Positions 1-10,137 of a stretch of 64,000 nucleotides of DNA are shown piece after piece. Location of the stretch: positions 248,001 to 312,000 of the forward strand of contig JACATO010001040.1 of the NCBI GenBank assembly GCA_018389105.1, given 5' to 3'. How positions within the stretch are numbered: the first letter of the stretch is position 1; each line of letters starts with the position of its first letter. This stretch comes from Nautilus pompilius. Lineage: Eukaryota > Mollusca > Cephalopoda > Nautilida > Nautilidae. The position numbers and the translations under genes are program-made. The notes beneath the pieces were generated by a model that ran no database searches, was not told the DNA's origin, and worked only from the letters and a program-made list of their open reading frames with translations.

Positions 1-28
1 TGTTCAACATGTTTGATAAGAGCTTTCA

Positions 29-896
29 TTATGTATTCAGCTTTTGATGTACCAACAAAGCTTTTATTCCATCTGAGTTTGAAGCACAGTATCTTGCTAT
101 AATGAAAAGATGAAAAATATCAATAACAATGGTGTTTATATCCAGTACCATATTGAAAACCTCAGCATGTTTTAATGCTGCAGTTTGCTGGTCTTTGATA
201 TCTGCCATTTCACTCATACACAATTCAGCAGTTCTTGCAGAAACTGGCATTTATTTGAGACATTATCAAAGTCCTTATTTAGAAACTCAGAATTATTGAC
301 AAATGCTTTTTTTAAAATAGACTTTATCTGTAAAGGGCTTATTATGTTTTACAATGCATAATGCTTGGGCATCCACAGAATTTTTTCTGGAGAAGGGTGC
401 AAAATGACAAAAAATGTCTGCAGGATAAATAAGGGAGGGGAAATTTACAAAATACTATCAAGTGTGAAGGATGTTCCTAGCAATGAAAGCATACTAATAT
501 TAAAAAATTTAAAAATACTAATTTTTCTTTTTTTCCTTATCAAAGGTACTTCGTTTTGATCAATTGTTTTTACTTAGAAATATTTCATGTGATGCTTCCT
601 TTGCTATTCTGCTACTCCATCAAAACTCACAATAACAAAACAAAAAAAAAATGTTATTCAACCCAAATTATAAATGTCTCTGGTTTTTGTCCAAATTTAT
701 CAATTGCTTTTAAAATAAGTTTAAACTTGTTAGCTATAACTTTTGTTCTATGAACATTTATCATACAAAATCCAGACAAATAATCATCTGTCATGGTTGA
801 CCTCAGCCATGTTTTCACCCTTCTCATTGTGCCAAATGACATTTCTGCTGTGCAGGTTGTTACTGGTAATGTTAGAGCAAAAAATAATTCCATCAC
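29..896 (-). mobile_element. hAT-type transposase remnant
   Basis: Minus-strand frame at 654-896 reads ALTLPVTTCTAEMSFGTMRR then VKTWLRSTMTDDYLSGFCMI. This is the C-terminal dimerisation region of hAT transposases of the ZMYM1/THAP12-like group (PVTTCxAERSFSxLRxVKxxLRSTM). The frame at 29-250 (AALKHAEVFN ... IIARYCASNSDGI) resembles a segment of the intron-14 remnant at about 35.65-35.75 kb. Both frames are short and broken, so it is inactive. Confidence 0.6.
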
Positions 897-2474
897 TGCA
901 CTATCACCATCAATTTTCTGGGGAGATGCTCATGATAGTGCAGTCTTGTAGGTTCCTTCTATAACTGGATTTCTACCAGTCCTTACACGTGAAAATACTG
1001 CTTTGATTTTCTATGTCATTACCACTTTTTAAAATTACTCCTGTCTTGTCAATTTGTCAAGAAATGACTTTTCATATTTGGTTTGAAAATGTCTTTGCAT
1101 GTTTGATGTACAACACAACACTTTCATTGCAGAAAACACAAACTGTATGATCCTTCTTGGCACAAACCCAAATGGGGATGCCCATGTAGTTTGAAATAAA
1201 CAAACATTAATCTAACTTTCTTGCGATTCAACATTTTGACACTTGCACACATGCTTCCTTTGTCAGCAAACAGATTATACAAGCAAGACAGATGAAAAAG
1301 ATGAACAGAACCCAGAGTAGTTTTGAGCAGATGCCAGTGACTATCGCCCTTATGTATCCTGCAGACTTCCAGTCTCCAGCACTGCATTGACCAATCACAC
1401 TGGATTTCCAGTGTCATGATTCATCAATAACAGAGGGTTATGAGTATGTAAATCATTTGACTTTTTGTAGTGTCTGGTTTTTCACTTGTCATTTCAGTGG
1501 GCCACCACATCAGTCTGCTTGAGCCATTATGCAATCATGTAACACTGAACATTTTGATTTAGTCCAAATAAGTCATCACATCTACCAGCTTGCTGACATG
1601 TTCATGATCATTCAGTACCCACTTAATTTCCATTCTTAAAATTATTTGATAGCCAGTGAAAGATACCAGTGTAGGTTGGCTGTTCTAACACTAAAGGGTG
1701 GTAGTGAAATGTTGTTACAGGGCAACTCTGGCAGATCATTCAAAAATCTGCTGCCAGCTATAGCTGTCCATCCTTGATGTAGCATTTCAAAAATGATCTT
1801 GGTTGATCATTCAATCCACATCATAAGTTTCTAACCCCTGCACTAAACTGAATTTTAATTATTAGGATTCACCCATACAAACACATATTTTCATGCCTCA
1901 TTTATTTTATTTTTGAGACAAAATTAAAATCTTCTATCAGATTCTATCAAATAAAGCAGAATTTGATCTACTTTGATTCACTACTACAAAAATTCTTAGG
2001 TTTTTTTTTAAAAAAATTAATATAATGAATAAACATCAGCCTGGTGATAGAAGAAACAAATATATTTCCTTCCATCTTTAATTTACAAATTCACTTTTCA
2101 AATAAACTTTTTAAAAAATGAAAATGTTATCAAGGAAGTCATTTGATATTATTCCCATTATGTTTTTTTCAGTTTCTCTGTCATCTACTATTATCATAGC
2201 TGCAAAAAAAGTTAGTGGAATTTCTAATGACCTCATTAGTAATAATACAACTGTTTAGGAAATTTGTCACTGTTGGCATCGGAATGAGAACCTGTGTGTG
2301 TGGTGTTGAGCTGGATCTAACATGTGATGTGTTGGTTGCCACAATTTTGGACAACACTTTAGCTTAATGCACTACCAATTAAATGTTAATTTATGGAACA
2401 TTTAAATCTTCCCATCAGTTAAAATGAGCAACCACATACTGCTGACCTCAAAAGTATGTGTACCTGGCTGGTAT
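897..2474. other. No gene seen; probable continuation of transposon debris
   Basis: AT-rich sequence adjoining the hAT fragment. A minus-strand ORF at 1124-1417 has no clear domain but could be eroded transposase. Nothing else supported. Confidence 0.35.
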
Positions 2475-3203
2475 ACCTGGACATATATGCCCTGTGCATG
2501 GCTCACCATGGTGGTTTTTCTAGCTGACCAAGCCCAGCTGGTCTGTGCTGCTTTTCTATTCTGCTTTTGGTTGTTGTTGTTGTTGTGTCACCTGCAGGCG
2601 CCTGAGGATGATCCTCAGCAGCGCTAGCGATGCCCTCGGGAGGCATACAAGCTCGTTCATCTCATGTCCCATATCCAGGTGTTTATGGTCAAAAGGCTGA
2701 ACAGCGAAGCCAGAGGTGTTCCAATGATTCCTCCTCTTCCTCACACAGTTGACAGATGGATGGGTGTCTCCGACCTTTCGATCAGGTTTCTGCTGTTGGT
2801 GGCTGGGTGGTTCACTGGGTTTCAGGTTAATTTCACAGTTGTGCTGCCCCGCGCTGTCCACTTTACCTGGACATATATGCCCTGTGCATGGCTCACCATG
2901 GTGGTTTTTCTAGCTGACCAAGCCCAGCTGGTCTGTGCTGCTTTTGGTGGTGTTGTTGTTGTTGTTGTGTCACCGCAGGCGCCTGCTGAGGATGATCCTC
3001 AGCAGCCCTAGCGATGCCCTCGGGAGGCAATACAAGCTCGTTCGTCTCATGTCCCATATCCAGGCGTTGATGGTCAAAAGGCTGAACAGCGAAGCCAGAG
3101 GTGTTCCGATGATTCCTCCTCTTCCTCACACAGTCGACAGACGGATGGGTGTCTCCGACCTTTCGATCAGGTTTCTGCTGCTGCTGGTGGTGGTGGTGGT
3201 GGC
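2475..3203. repeat. Imperfect tandem duplication, 390-bp period
   Basis: The segment beginning ACCTGGACATATATGCCCTG at 2475 recurs at 2865. Copies share, in order, CTAGCTGACCAAGCCCAGCT, a TTG-repeat, CAGGCGCCTG, GATGATCCTCAGCAG, GCGATGCCCTCGGGAGGC, GGCTGAACAGCGAAGCCAGA and GGTGTCTCCGACCTTTCGAT. Both are GC-rich compared with the flanks. No coding function recognised; perhaps the 5' or promoter part of a retroelement. Confidence 0.8.
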
Positions 3204-3589
3204 TGGGTTCTGGGTCCACGCCAGCATGTTTCCCCACCTACTGCAGCCAACAACAGAACCAAACCCTGGTGACGGCCGATGAGAAAATGGGAGATTCTGA
3301 ACCAGCCCACCAGGGAGGTTCCGCGGACCCTATTCCGCTATATCTGTCACTTGTTCGCCAACTAACTCTATACACGTATAACACGGTTTGTTTGTATTTT
3401 TTTACCTATTTATTATTAAGAACAAGCAACATGGCTCCGGGTGGGCCGTTCCTATGTTAACCGGGATGCTACCTACCCTGGCTACTGTTCCTAAGGTCCA
3501 CCCCCCCCCCAATGAAAACAAACAAATAAATAAATAGATGACAGCCGAAATAACATATTAAGAACGATGAAACCACCCACAAACACGAA

Positions 3590-3935
3590 CAATGTGCCAT
3601 TAGTACCAATCTGGTCCCGGGATTATTGCTCTCCAGACCCCATGGATGCGCGCGGGGGGGGAGAGGAGGAACAGGACGAATAATAACCGAATTCGGAGAA
3701 AACAAAATCCGCGGTAAATTACTCACAATAGACGCATTGTTCTCTTAGGCAGTTATAGAGAAGGTTGTATGTGTGTGCTTTGTTGTTGTTGTTTGTTTTT
3801 TTTTAAAAAAAAAAGATACCTGCGCTCTCCTTAGCATCGTCTGTCATACTTCGCCGTTGCTAGACGCCGAAAGCGTCGGGTAGCCTCGATAAATTTCGGC
3901 CATTTCCGTCGTCTCTCCCCCCGACATTGTTGTTA
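3590..3935 (-). promoter_or_regulatory. Small CpG-rich patch, possible minus-strand promoter
   Basis: CpG-dense sequence (GCGCGC, TTCGCCGTTGCTAGACGCCG, TTTCCGTCGTCTC) in AT-rich surroundings, reminiscent of an unmethylated promoter. It contains a Kozak-like ACAACAATGTCG on the minus strand. Whether it is a real promoter or a decaying GC-rich repeat cannot be decided here. Confidence 0.35.
3850..3927 (-). CDS. Candidate first coding exon of an unidentified minus-strand gene
   Basis: From ATG at 3927-3925 the minus strand reads MSGGETTEMAEIYRGYPTLS and then ASSNGE up to a possible donor GTATGA at 3849. Context ACAACAATG is a good start site, and codons are GC-rich and well balanced. Any further exons would lie at lower coordinates or outside the window; none is recognised. 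Low confidence; no family recognised. Confidence 0.25.
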
Positions 3936-4403
3936 ACTACAATATTATTAATAATAAATAATATATTTATAATAATAACAGCAGCAATTTCATTTTTTAA
4001 ACATGTTTAAAATAAAACTTTTTCAAGTACTTTTTTGTTTATTTGCGAAGCAGCATTTTTTTTTTTTTCATATCGGTGTATTAAAAAGTAGCATCGGAAA
4101 TTAAAACGGAAAAAAACTATTCGTTTTTTTTTTTCCCAAAATTAAATTCTTTTGAATCTAACAGAAATTTTTTTTAAAATGTATCTTCTGTTATCTAGTG
4201 TTTTTTTTTTAAAAAATAAATAGCAAGCAATGAATATATCTGCACATTTTTAAGATAATATATCAAACTAATTTTTACATTTTTATTAGTTCAAACCTTC
4301 CTAATTATTTTGAAACTTACAGAAACAATATGAGTTTATATCCCATAAATATATTATAAGATTGAGTCAGTATTGGCTAACAGTGGGATTAATTAATGAA
4401 AAC

Positions 4404-4656
4404 CATAGTATTATAGGCCCTTGGGCATAACTGTTCACTGGGCCCCTTAGTGCTGATGTCAGAGGCTAGGGCGGTTTGGGGGGGGTGTCAATTTCCCAAA
4501 AAAAAATTAAAAAAATTAGTTGTCTCAGACTGCATCTGGAGTATATTGGAGGATTCATTTAATAGAATTTATATGGGAATCTCTTGCAGCTGTGGGCCCC
4601 TTGTAGCTATGGGCCCTCGGGCAGTGCCCGATTGACCGATGGCTCAGTCCGCCCCT
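4404..4656. mobile_element. hAT-like nonautonomous DNA transposon terminus, degenerate
   Basis: Contains inverted GGCCC-rich blocks (ATAGGCCCTTGGGCA near 4411; TGGGCCCCTTGTAGC and GGGCCCTCGGGCAGTGCCCG near 4594-4630). It ends TCAGTCCGCCCCTG, the inverted form of a CAGGGGCGGACTGA terminus common in hAT elements. The matching left terminus was not found. Confidence 0.4.
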
Positions 4657-7600
4657 GGTAACAACTCTTTTTAAGAAGGAAACCGAAACAGATAAAGCTA
4701 CCAATAGATTGCAACTGGCACTGTATAGCAATGGAGAAAATGCAAAAGTCTTCTGTTATTAGTACATTCATAAAGCTAATATGGTTTACATATAACATAT
4801 TTATATACAAAATAAATCCTGTAATAGTCTAGAATATAACTGGAGGGTATGTAAATGCATTCCAGTATTAATGTATAGCAAAGCTGTCTGCCATCAACTA
4901 GTAGAAAATAAAATGATGAACAATTCCTACATGTTAAGGAAGTAGTGTTTTAACTGCCATCTTGTTTACTTCATACTCATTCATGACTTGTTTAAGATAT
5001 TCATTAAAACAATTTCCAGCAGTGGAGAGTTATCAGGCATATATTATAGATTTTTCTTTTCAGCAATAAAATATAAATATTTGTTGTATTTTTCAAATTA
5101 GTATAGTATCACTGAAGGACACATTTGGCCATAATATTAACCCTAATTTTATTGAGGAGGTAGAAAGCTAAAATTGTTTATTTTGAATCCTTTTAATTTA
5201 GCATCCATAAAATCTTATTCTTTACAATCCACAAATAGAACTTTACAAGTGACACTAAACAAAGTACCACTAGGCTAGGGTTTAAATATATTATATGTAC
5301 CACATGATATTTTTTTTTTTAAAAAGGCAGGAATTCATTGTAGATATTATAACCTCCCATAGAAATAATAAGTTTTCTTTTATACTTGAAAAACAGACAT
5401 TTATCAAATACTATCTGATACATTTATTTCCCTTTATTAAATGGGAAATAACAATTACACAAATAGAATTTTATTAAAAAATTGTTAGGTGACTAAAACT
5501 AAGTAATAATTCTGTAGATAAGTTTGGTATACAGCTATGTGATTTTTAAAGTGTCATTGCTTTATAGTGATCTTATGACTAATAGGTAACTTTCTTAAGT
5601 TTCCACCCTTTTGCTAAGGAACTTGTGTATTTAGATAACAGAACAGCCTAACCTAACAGTCACTATTTGGAGGAATACTAGTTTTGTCTGTCCAAACACC
5701 CAGAGAATTTTCTTAGGAAATTAAAAACAATCTCTAACAACTGTAACAACCTTTGACCCATCTGGGAAGACAATGCTTTGCACTTAATTAAAATGCTTGG
5801 CACAGTATTTCCAACATTTTTTGGATCCTGAAACTTTTTCTTTGGCCAAAACATTTAAAAAGTAAATAAACATTTTTCTTCACATCTAAAATGGAATCAT
5901 TTGCGCACAGGTGTCTTGTTGGCGATGAAAGCATGGCCATTTGTTTCCTTACAAAATAAACACACAAAAATAGCAGCAAAAAGGGGCTTGTACACATTTT
6001 CTAGTAGAAGGTTATCTAGTAAAGAAACAAAAAGTTGACCCAGGATCATTGACAAAAATATTAATTAGTAGATAAATGCTTTTGTAAAAATTACATTACA
6101 AACTGATAAAATGGAGAAAAAATCATCAAAAGATTTCTACCTCTTCATACACCAGTTCAGTTTTTACCTTACTTCTATCACCAACCCAGCCTAAAAGCCC
6201 TAGTATTTGTGTTGAATTGATTGTATTTTTAGTCAACACACCGCAATAAAAATCATGGGGATTGGTGCAACATAGATTTGTTGTTACAAAGGGCCATCTT
6301 AATGAGAAGAGACAGAGCATCACAGGCCCCTGAGGCTCAACTTCTTGTGCTGAGTATTGTAGATTTGAAGGGTAATGATGAAACACCAGATGTAAAGATT
6401 TTTGTAAATGATTCGAGCCAAGCTTTGGTGTAATTAATTATTTTTGTTGTTGTTGTTTTGTTTGGGTGATATGACATTATAAGTAAAGATCTTATTAAAA
6501 AAAAACAAAAGAGAATGTAAAAATTGCAGAAGGCCCCTTTTTTGTAAATAGTGAGTTTGAATTTTTTTTTTAAGCTGAGAAGGAAATAATTTTTTTAGAG
6601 GAATATTTAAGTCCACCAGATTTAATTTTTATAAACTATGTTCTGTCAGTCTAACATGGTGGCATGGGAAAGGTTTAGCCAAAGAACACAAGCAAACTAC
6701 TCTTCATGAATTAGTTTTAATGCTAAAAATTACTAGTTAAGAATAACCAAGTACATTAAGAAAATACCTAATGTTCTTATATTGAAACTTTGGAGACCAC
6801 AATCATGAGCTCTTTTGAATTGAGAGTAGAAAAAACAAGCATTGACATCACAGCCGATCTTGCACGACTATGCTGCAAAAAAAATAGTAGTAATTTGTGA
6901 TCGTTTGCATTATCCACACATTTAAAAGTACTGAAACTCTACATTTACCGAAATTCCAGGTGAACATTCTCATCTAAATGTCAGTCATAACAAGAGAGTG
7001 AGAAAGGAACATTATTTTTCTGTTTTTCCACATAAAATTTATTTCTGTGTTACTGGATGCTGATAGCAGATTTTGAATCAGTGTGTTACCTTTTATGAGC
7101 CAATGTCAAAAGTGAGACAGTTAAGTCCAGTCATAACAGACGGATGTTTCTTATTTATGCAGTACTTCATACCAGACCAGAATAGGTTTTAATACTTCTG
7201 TCTATTAAGTTTCATGTTTTTAAATGGTTTTCTGCTTTTTTAAAAAAAAAAATTTAGATGTTTGTGGTCAGTTAAAATTTATTTATTATTAATTTATGAA
7301 TTTTCAAGTTATGGAAAACTTTTTAAAAATGTAAACTATTTCAGATAGTAATAATACTGGTTTCTTGTTTGATGTGACTACACTAAGGCATATCACCATT
7401 AAAGAAATTGAAAAAAATATCAAAAGACAAAGACCTGGAGATAGAAATAACCAAAATATGAGAAATAAAGGATATCGCCGTTCCTAATGTAATGGGTGCA
7501 TTAGGAGTCGTGAAGTATATGCTGAAGAACAGCATCAGTAATATCACAGGAGAATCATCAGTGGAGTCCCCATCTTAAGAAAATGTCTCTTCAATCAGTA

Positions 7601-9699
7601 AAAACAAAACCCCTAGGATCATGGTTTAGACCCAGTGATACAGACTAAAGTACATGCAGTCATAGAAAATAATTTTTAAACATCAATAAGTAGATTTAAA
7701 ATTTTACATAACATTTCTTCATGGAGATATGCAGATGTGAATATCACAAATCCAAAACTACAAATAAGGCCAATTTTGATCCCATTTCTAATGTTAATGA
7801 AACTCACAGGAAATCAGTGTAGGCCTACCCAACTATCTTGGAATTCATCTTGTATTCTACTTGGAAATGTTGTGTCAAGAAAACAATGATACCCCATTTT
7901 TTAAAAAAATCCTCTATAAAGTATAAAACCACAATAGAAAATTATTCTCAAAATGCTATGTGCTTAATCTGGTGCCTAGGTCATCTTGAATGCTACAGTT
8001 CTGTACATAATGTGAGTCTTACAAAAGTAATACTTATATAAGCTAATGTCCCTACTGTTTTTCAGAAATAGAATGCCTCCATGATATGCTACTCCCGCTC
8101 GATTGATATCATTATTCTATGCAATGTGAAAAAAGCCTGTTTCAAAAGACTCCAATGCTGAGCTTTGTTAACAGTGAGATAAGGAAAGTCCTCCAAAAAA
8201 TGGCTCTTGTCTTGGTCCACAATTTGTTGTAGGCTTTTAGCGGGGAAGGGTTGATACTTTTACTGTATGCAAGGCCATTATCTTCAGCTACAGCTAGCTT
8301 AAACTGATTTTTATGAGGCCACAGCCCATCAGTAATGAAGAAATGAGTTTTCACAAAAATATGGGCAAATAAACCTAGAACAAGATGCTGAGTTCTTGGG
8401 ATGAAAAATGGCATATCCTTAGTGATACTAAATAGCACAATAACCAGTGGATGAGCTGTATCTGGCACGTTATTATTATTATTATTACTCCATCCAGTCA
8501 AACATTTTTGTAAAAATACAGCTTATATTTACTGCAGGTAGAAGTGTCAGGCGTTAAACTTCTGTTTATATGTCTCCATCAGGAATATAGATACCTGCAT
8601 GTTGCCTTCAGAGACAGGATGCATGTATACACAAAGTTTCTCATTTTGGGTACAATTTGTATTTCTCAAACATTTTTGAATAGCCTAATGTGCAAGCAAT
8701 AAAATTAAAGTTCCTAATTCACAAACTTTTATTAAGTTATTCATCAAAATTCTAGAATTTCTTTAAGTATCTCTATTTCAACAGTTCAAAAAGAGTGGGT
8801 TTAAAGTTGAAATTGTTAGGCTATGTAACAACTCAAATTAAAGTTTCATCCTTTATTATTAAAATTATTCCAACTGCATCAATTGTATAAAATTCAAGGA
8901 TTAATTAAAAAGAATAATTCATAACTACTAGTTAAGCATCACAAGATAATGGTAATATATTATATTATATATATATATATATATATTAATTCTCCAGTCC
9001 GCTTTCGCCGGTCCAGGTTTTTTAAAGTTAATCAGTATTTTAATATTTGTATTTCTGTTGTTAAACCTTTCCCGCGCCAGTGTTAAACTGACAGAACATA
9101 GTTAATAAACATTAAATTCAACATCGCCTGATGCAGAATAAAAATTCGAGGGTACAAAGGCATGATTTTCAAAGAAGAAACCGCTAAGTATTCAATCTAT
9201 GAAGAAAAGGATCTGTCGGTAACCTCACTCACAAATGGACGCTATGCATTCCCCCCCTCCCTCACTACGATCTGCGGCCTTTTGATTGGATAATACGAAA
9301 CAAACCCAGGATCCGGTAAATACTGGAGTGGGGATTAATGATCGGCCGAACTGGAACGTAACAAAAACGGTTTATTATAGGTGATGTTTATAAAAAAAAA
9401 TAAAACAGTTAAAACCGTGTTAAGGCAAATGTGAAAACGAGGTTTTCTCTCTCATTTTAATGTTTAATTACTTCACACTAATTCAGTGGGAGTAATATTT
9501 ATTTTTAAGATAATACAAGCATCTTATTGTTAATAATTAAATTTCGATATCATTACCGTTTTAGATAGTTATTCCTTTTTGAAGGACTTTTTAAAAATAA
9601 TTTAAGAAAACGAAAATTTACAAAAAAAAGAAAGAAAGAAACAACATATAATAAATTAAAAGTTTTAAAAACTAAAAAAAAAAAAAAAAAAAAAAACGC
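4657..9699. other. AT-rich region without a supported gene
   Basis: Five kilobases of low-GC sequence with simple repeats ((TA)n at 8955-8987, A-run at 9674-9696). ORFs at 6126-6386 and 8142-8501 (minus) lack recognisable domains. A slightly CpG-richer stretch at 8,995-9,370 includes TTTTGATTGGATAA (inverted CCAAT) and may be distal promoter sequence of HNRNPUL1. No further feature. Confidence 0.4.
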
Positions 9700-9825
9700 G
9701 GTTTCGTTTCAGCACCGTTTCCGAGCTCATCGTTCGCGCGACGACTACCGCGCATGCACAGTTTCTCTCGCCCGCCATTTGCGTTACTAGATAGAAGACG
9801 TAGATTATATTAGAGGGATAACAAA

Positions 9826-9987
9826 GTAAGTCTCGCCCGGTTTCGTTTTTTTTTTTTGTACTGCGTTTTCTTTGGCCTTCATTTTTCGTTTTCTCTCACT
9901 CCTTCTTCCCGCCCGTCGCTTTTCTGCCGGTGGCGCCTAAAATCCGTTTCTCCCCCCCCCATCTTCTCCCCCCGTTTCTCGCTGCAG
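9826..9987 (+). other. HNRNPUL1: Probable 5'UTR intron upstream of the HNRNPUL1 start codon
   Basis: A consensus donor (AAA|GTAAGT at 9826) and a pyrimidine-rich acceptor (TTTCTCGCTGCAG ending 9987) bracket 162 nt, just 8 nt before the ATG. This would make a noncoding first exon ending near 9825. Inferred from splice signals only. Confidence 0.45.
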
Positions 9988-9995
9988 GTGAAAGG

Positions 9996-10137
9996 ATGAG
10001 CGACATCGATCCGAACAAACTGAAGGTTGCGGAGCTGCGGGAGGAGCTGAAGTCTCGTGGGCTGGAAACCAAGGGGACGAAAGCGGTGCTCGTGAAGAGG
10101 CTACAGCAGGCGCTGAACAAAGAGAAAGGGATCGCCG
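9996..10137 (+). CDS. HNRNPUL1: HNRNPUL1 coding exon 1: SAP domain
   Basis: Begins [20 protein letters not shown] and encodes residues 1-47 plus one base. The pattern [15 protein letters not shown] followed by [11 protein letters not shown] is the two-helix SAP fold that binds AT-rich DNA at scaffold attachment regions (family knowledge). It lies inside the CpG island. The donor is G|GTAGGT at 10138. Confidence 0.93.

Noticed and set aside
3149..3282. TEPNPGD peptide resembling a 2A-like (NPGP) retrotransposon leader
   Set aside because: The required NPGP ending and upstream DxE are absent, and no reverse transcriptase follows. Coincidence is more likely.
8142..8501. 119-codon minus-strand ORF upstream of the promoter
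   Set aside because: No recognisable motif, and the Asn run comes from an (ATT)n microsatellite. Not supported as a gene.
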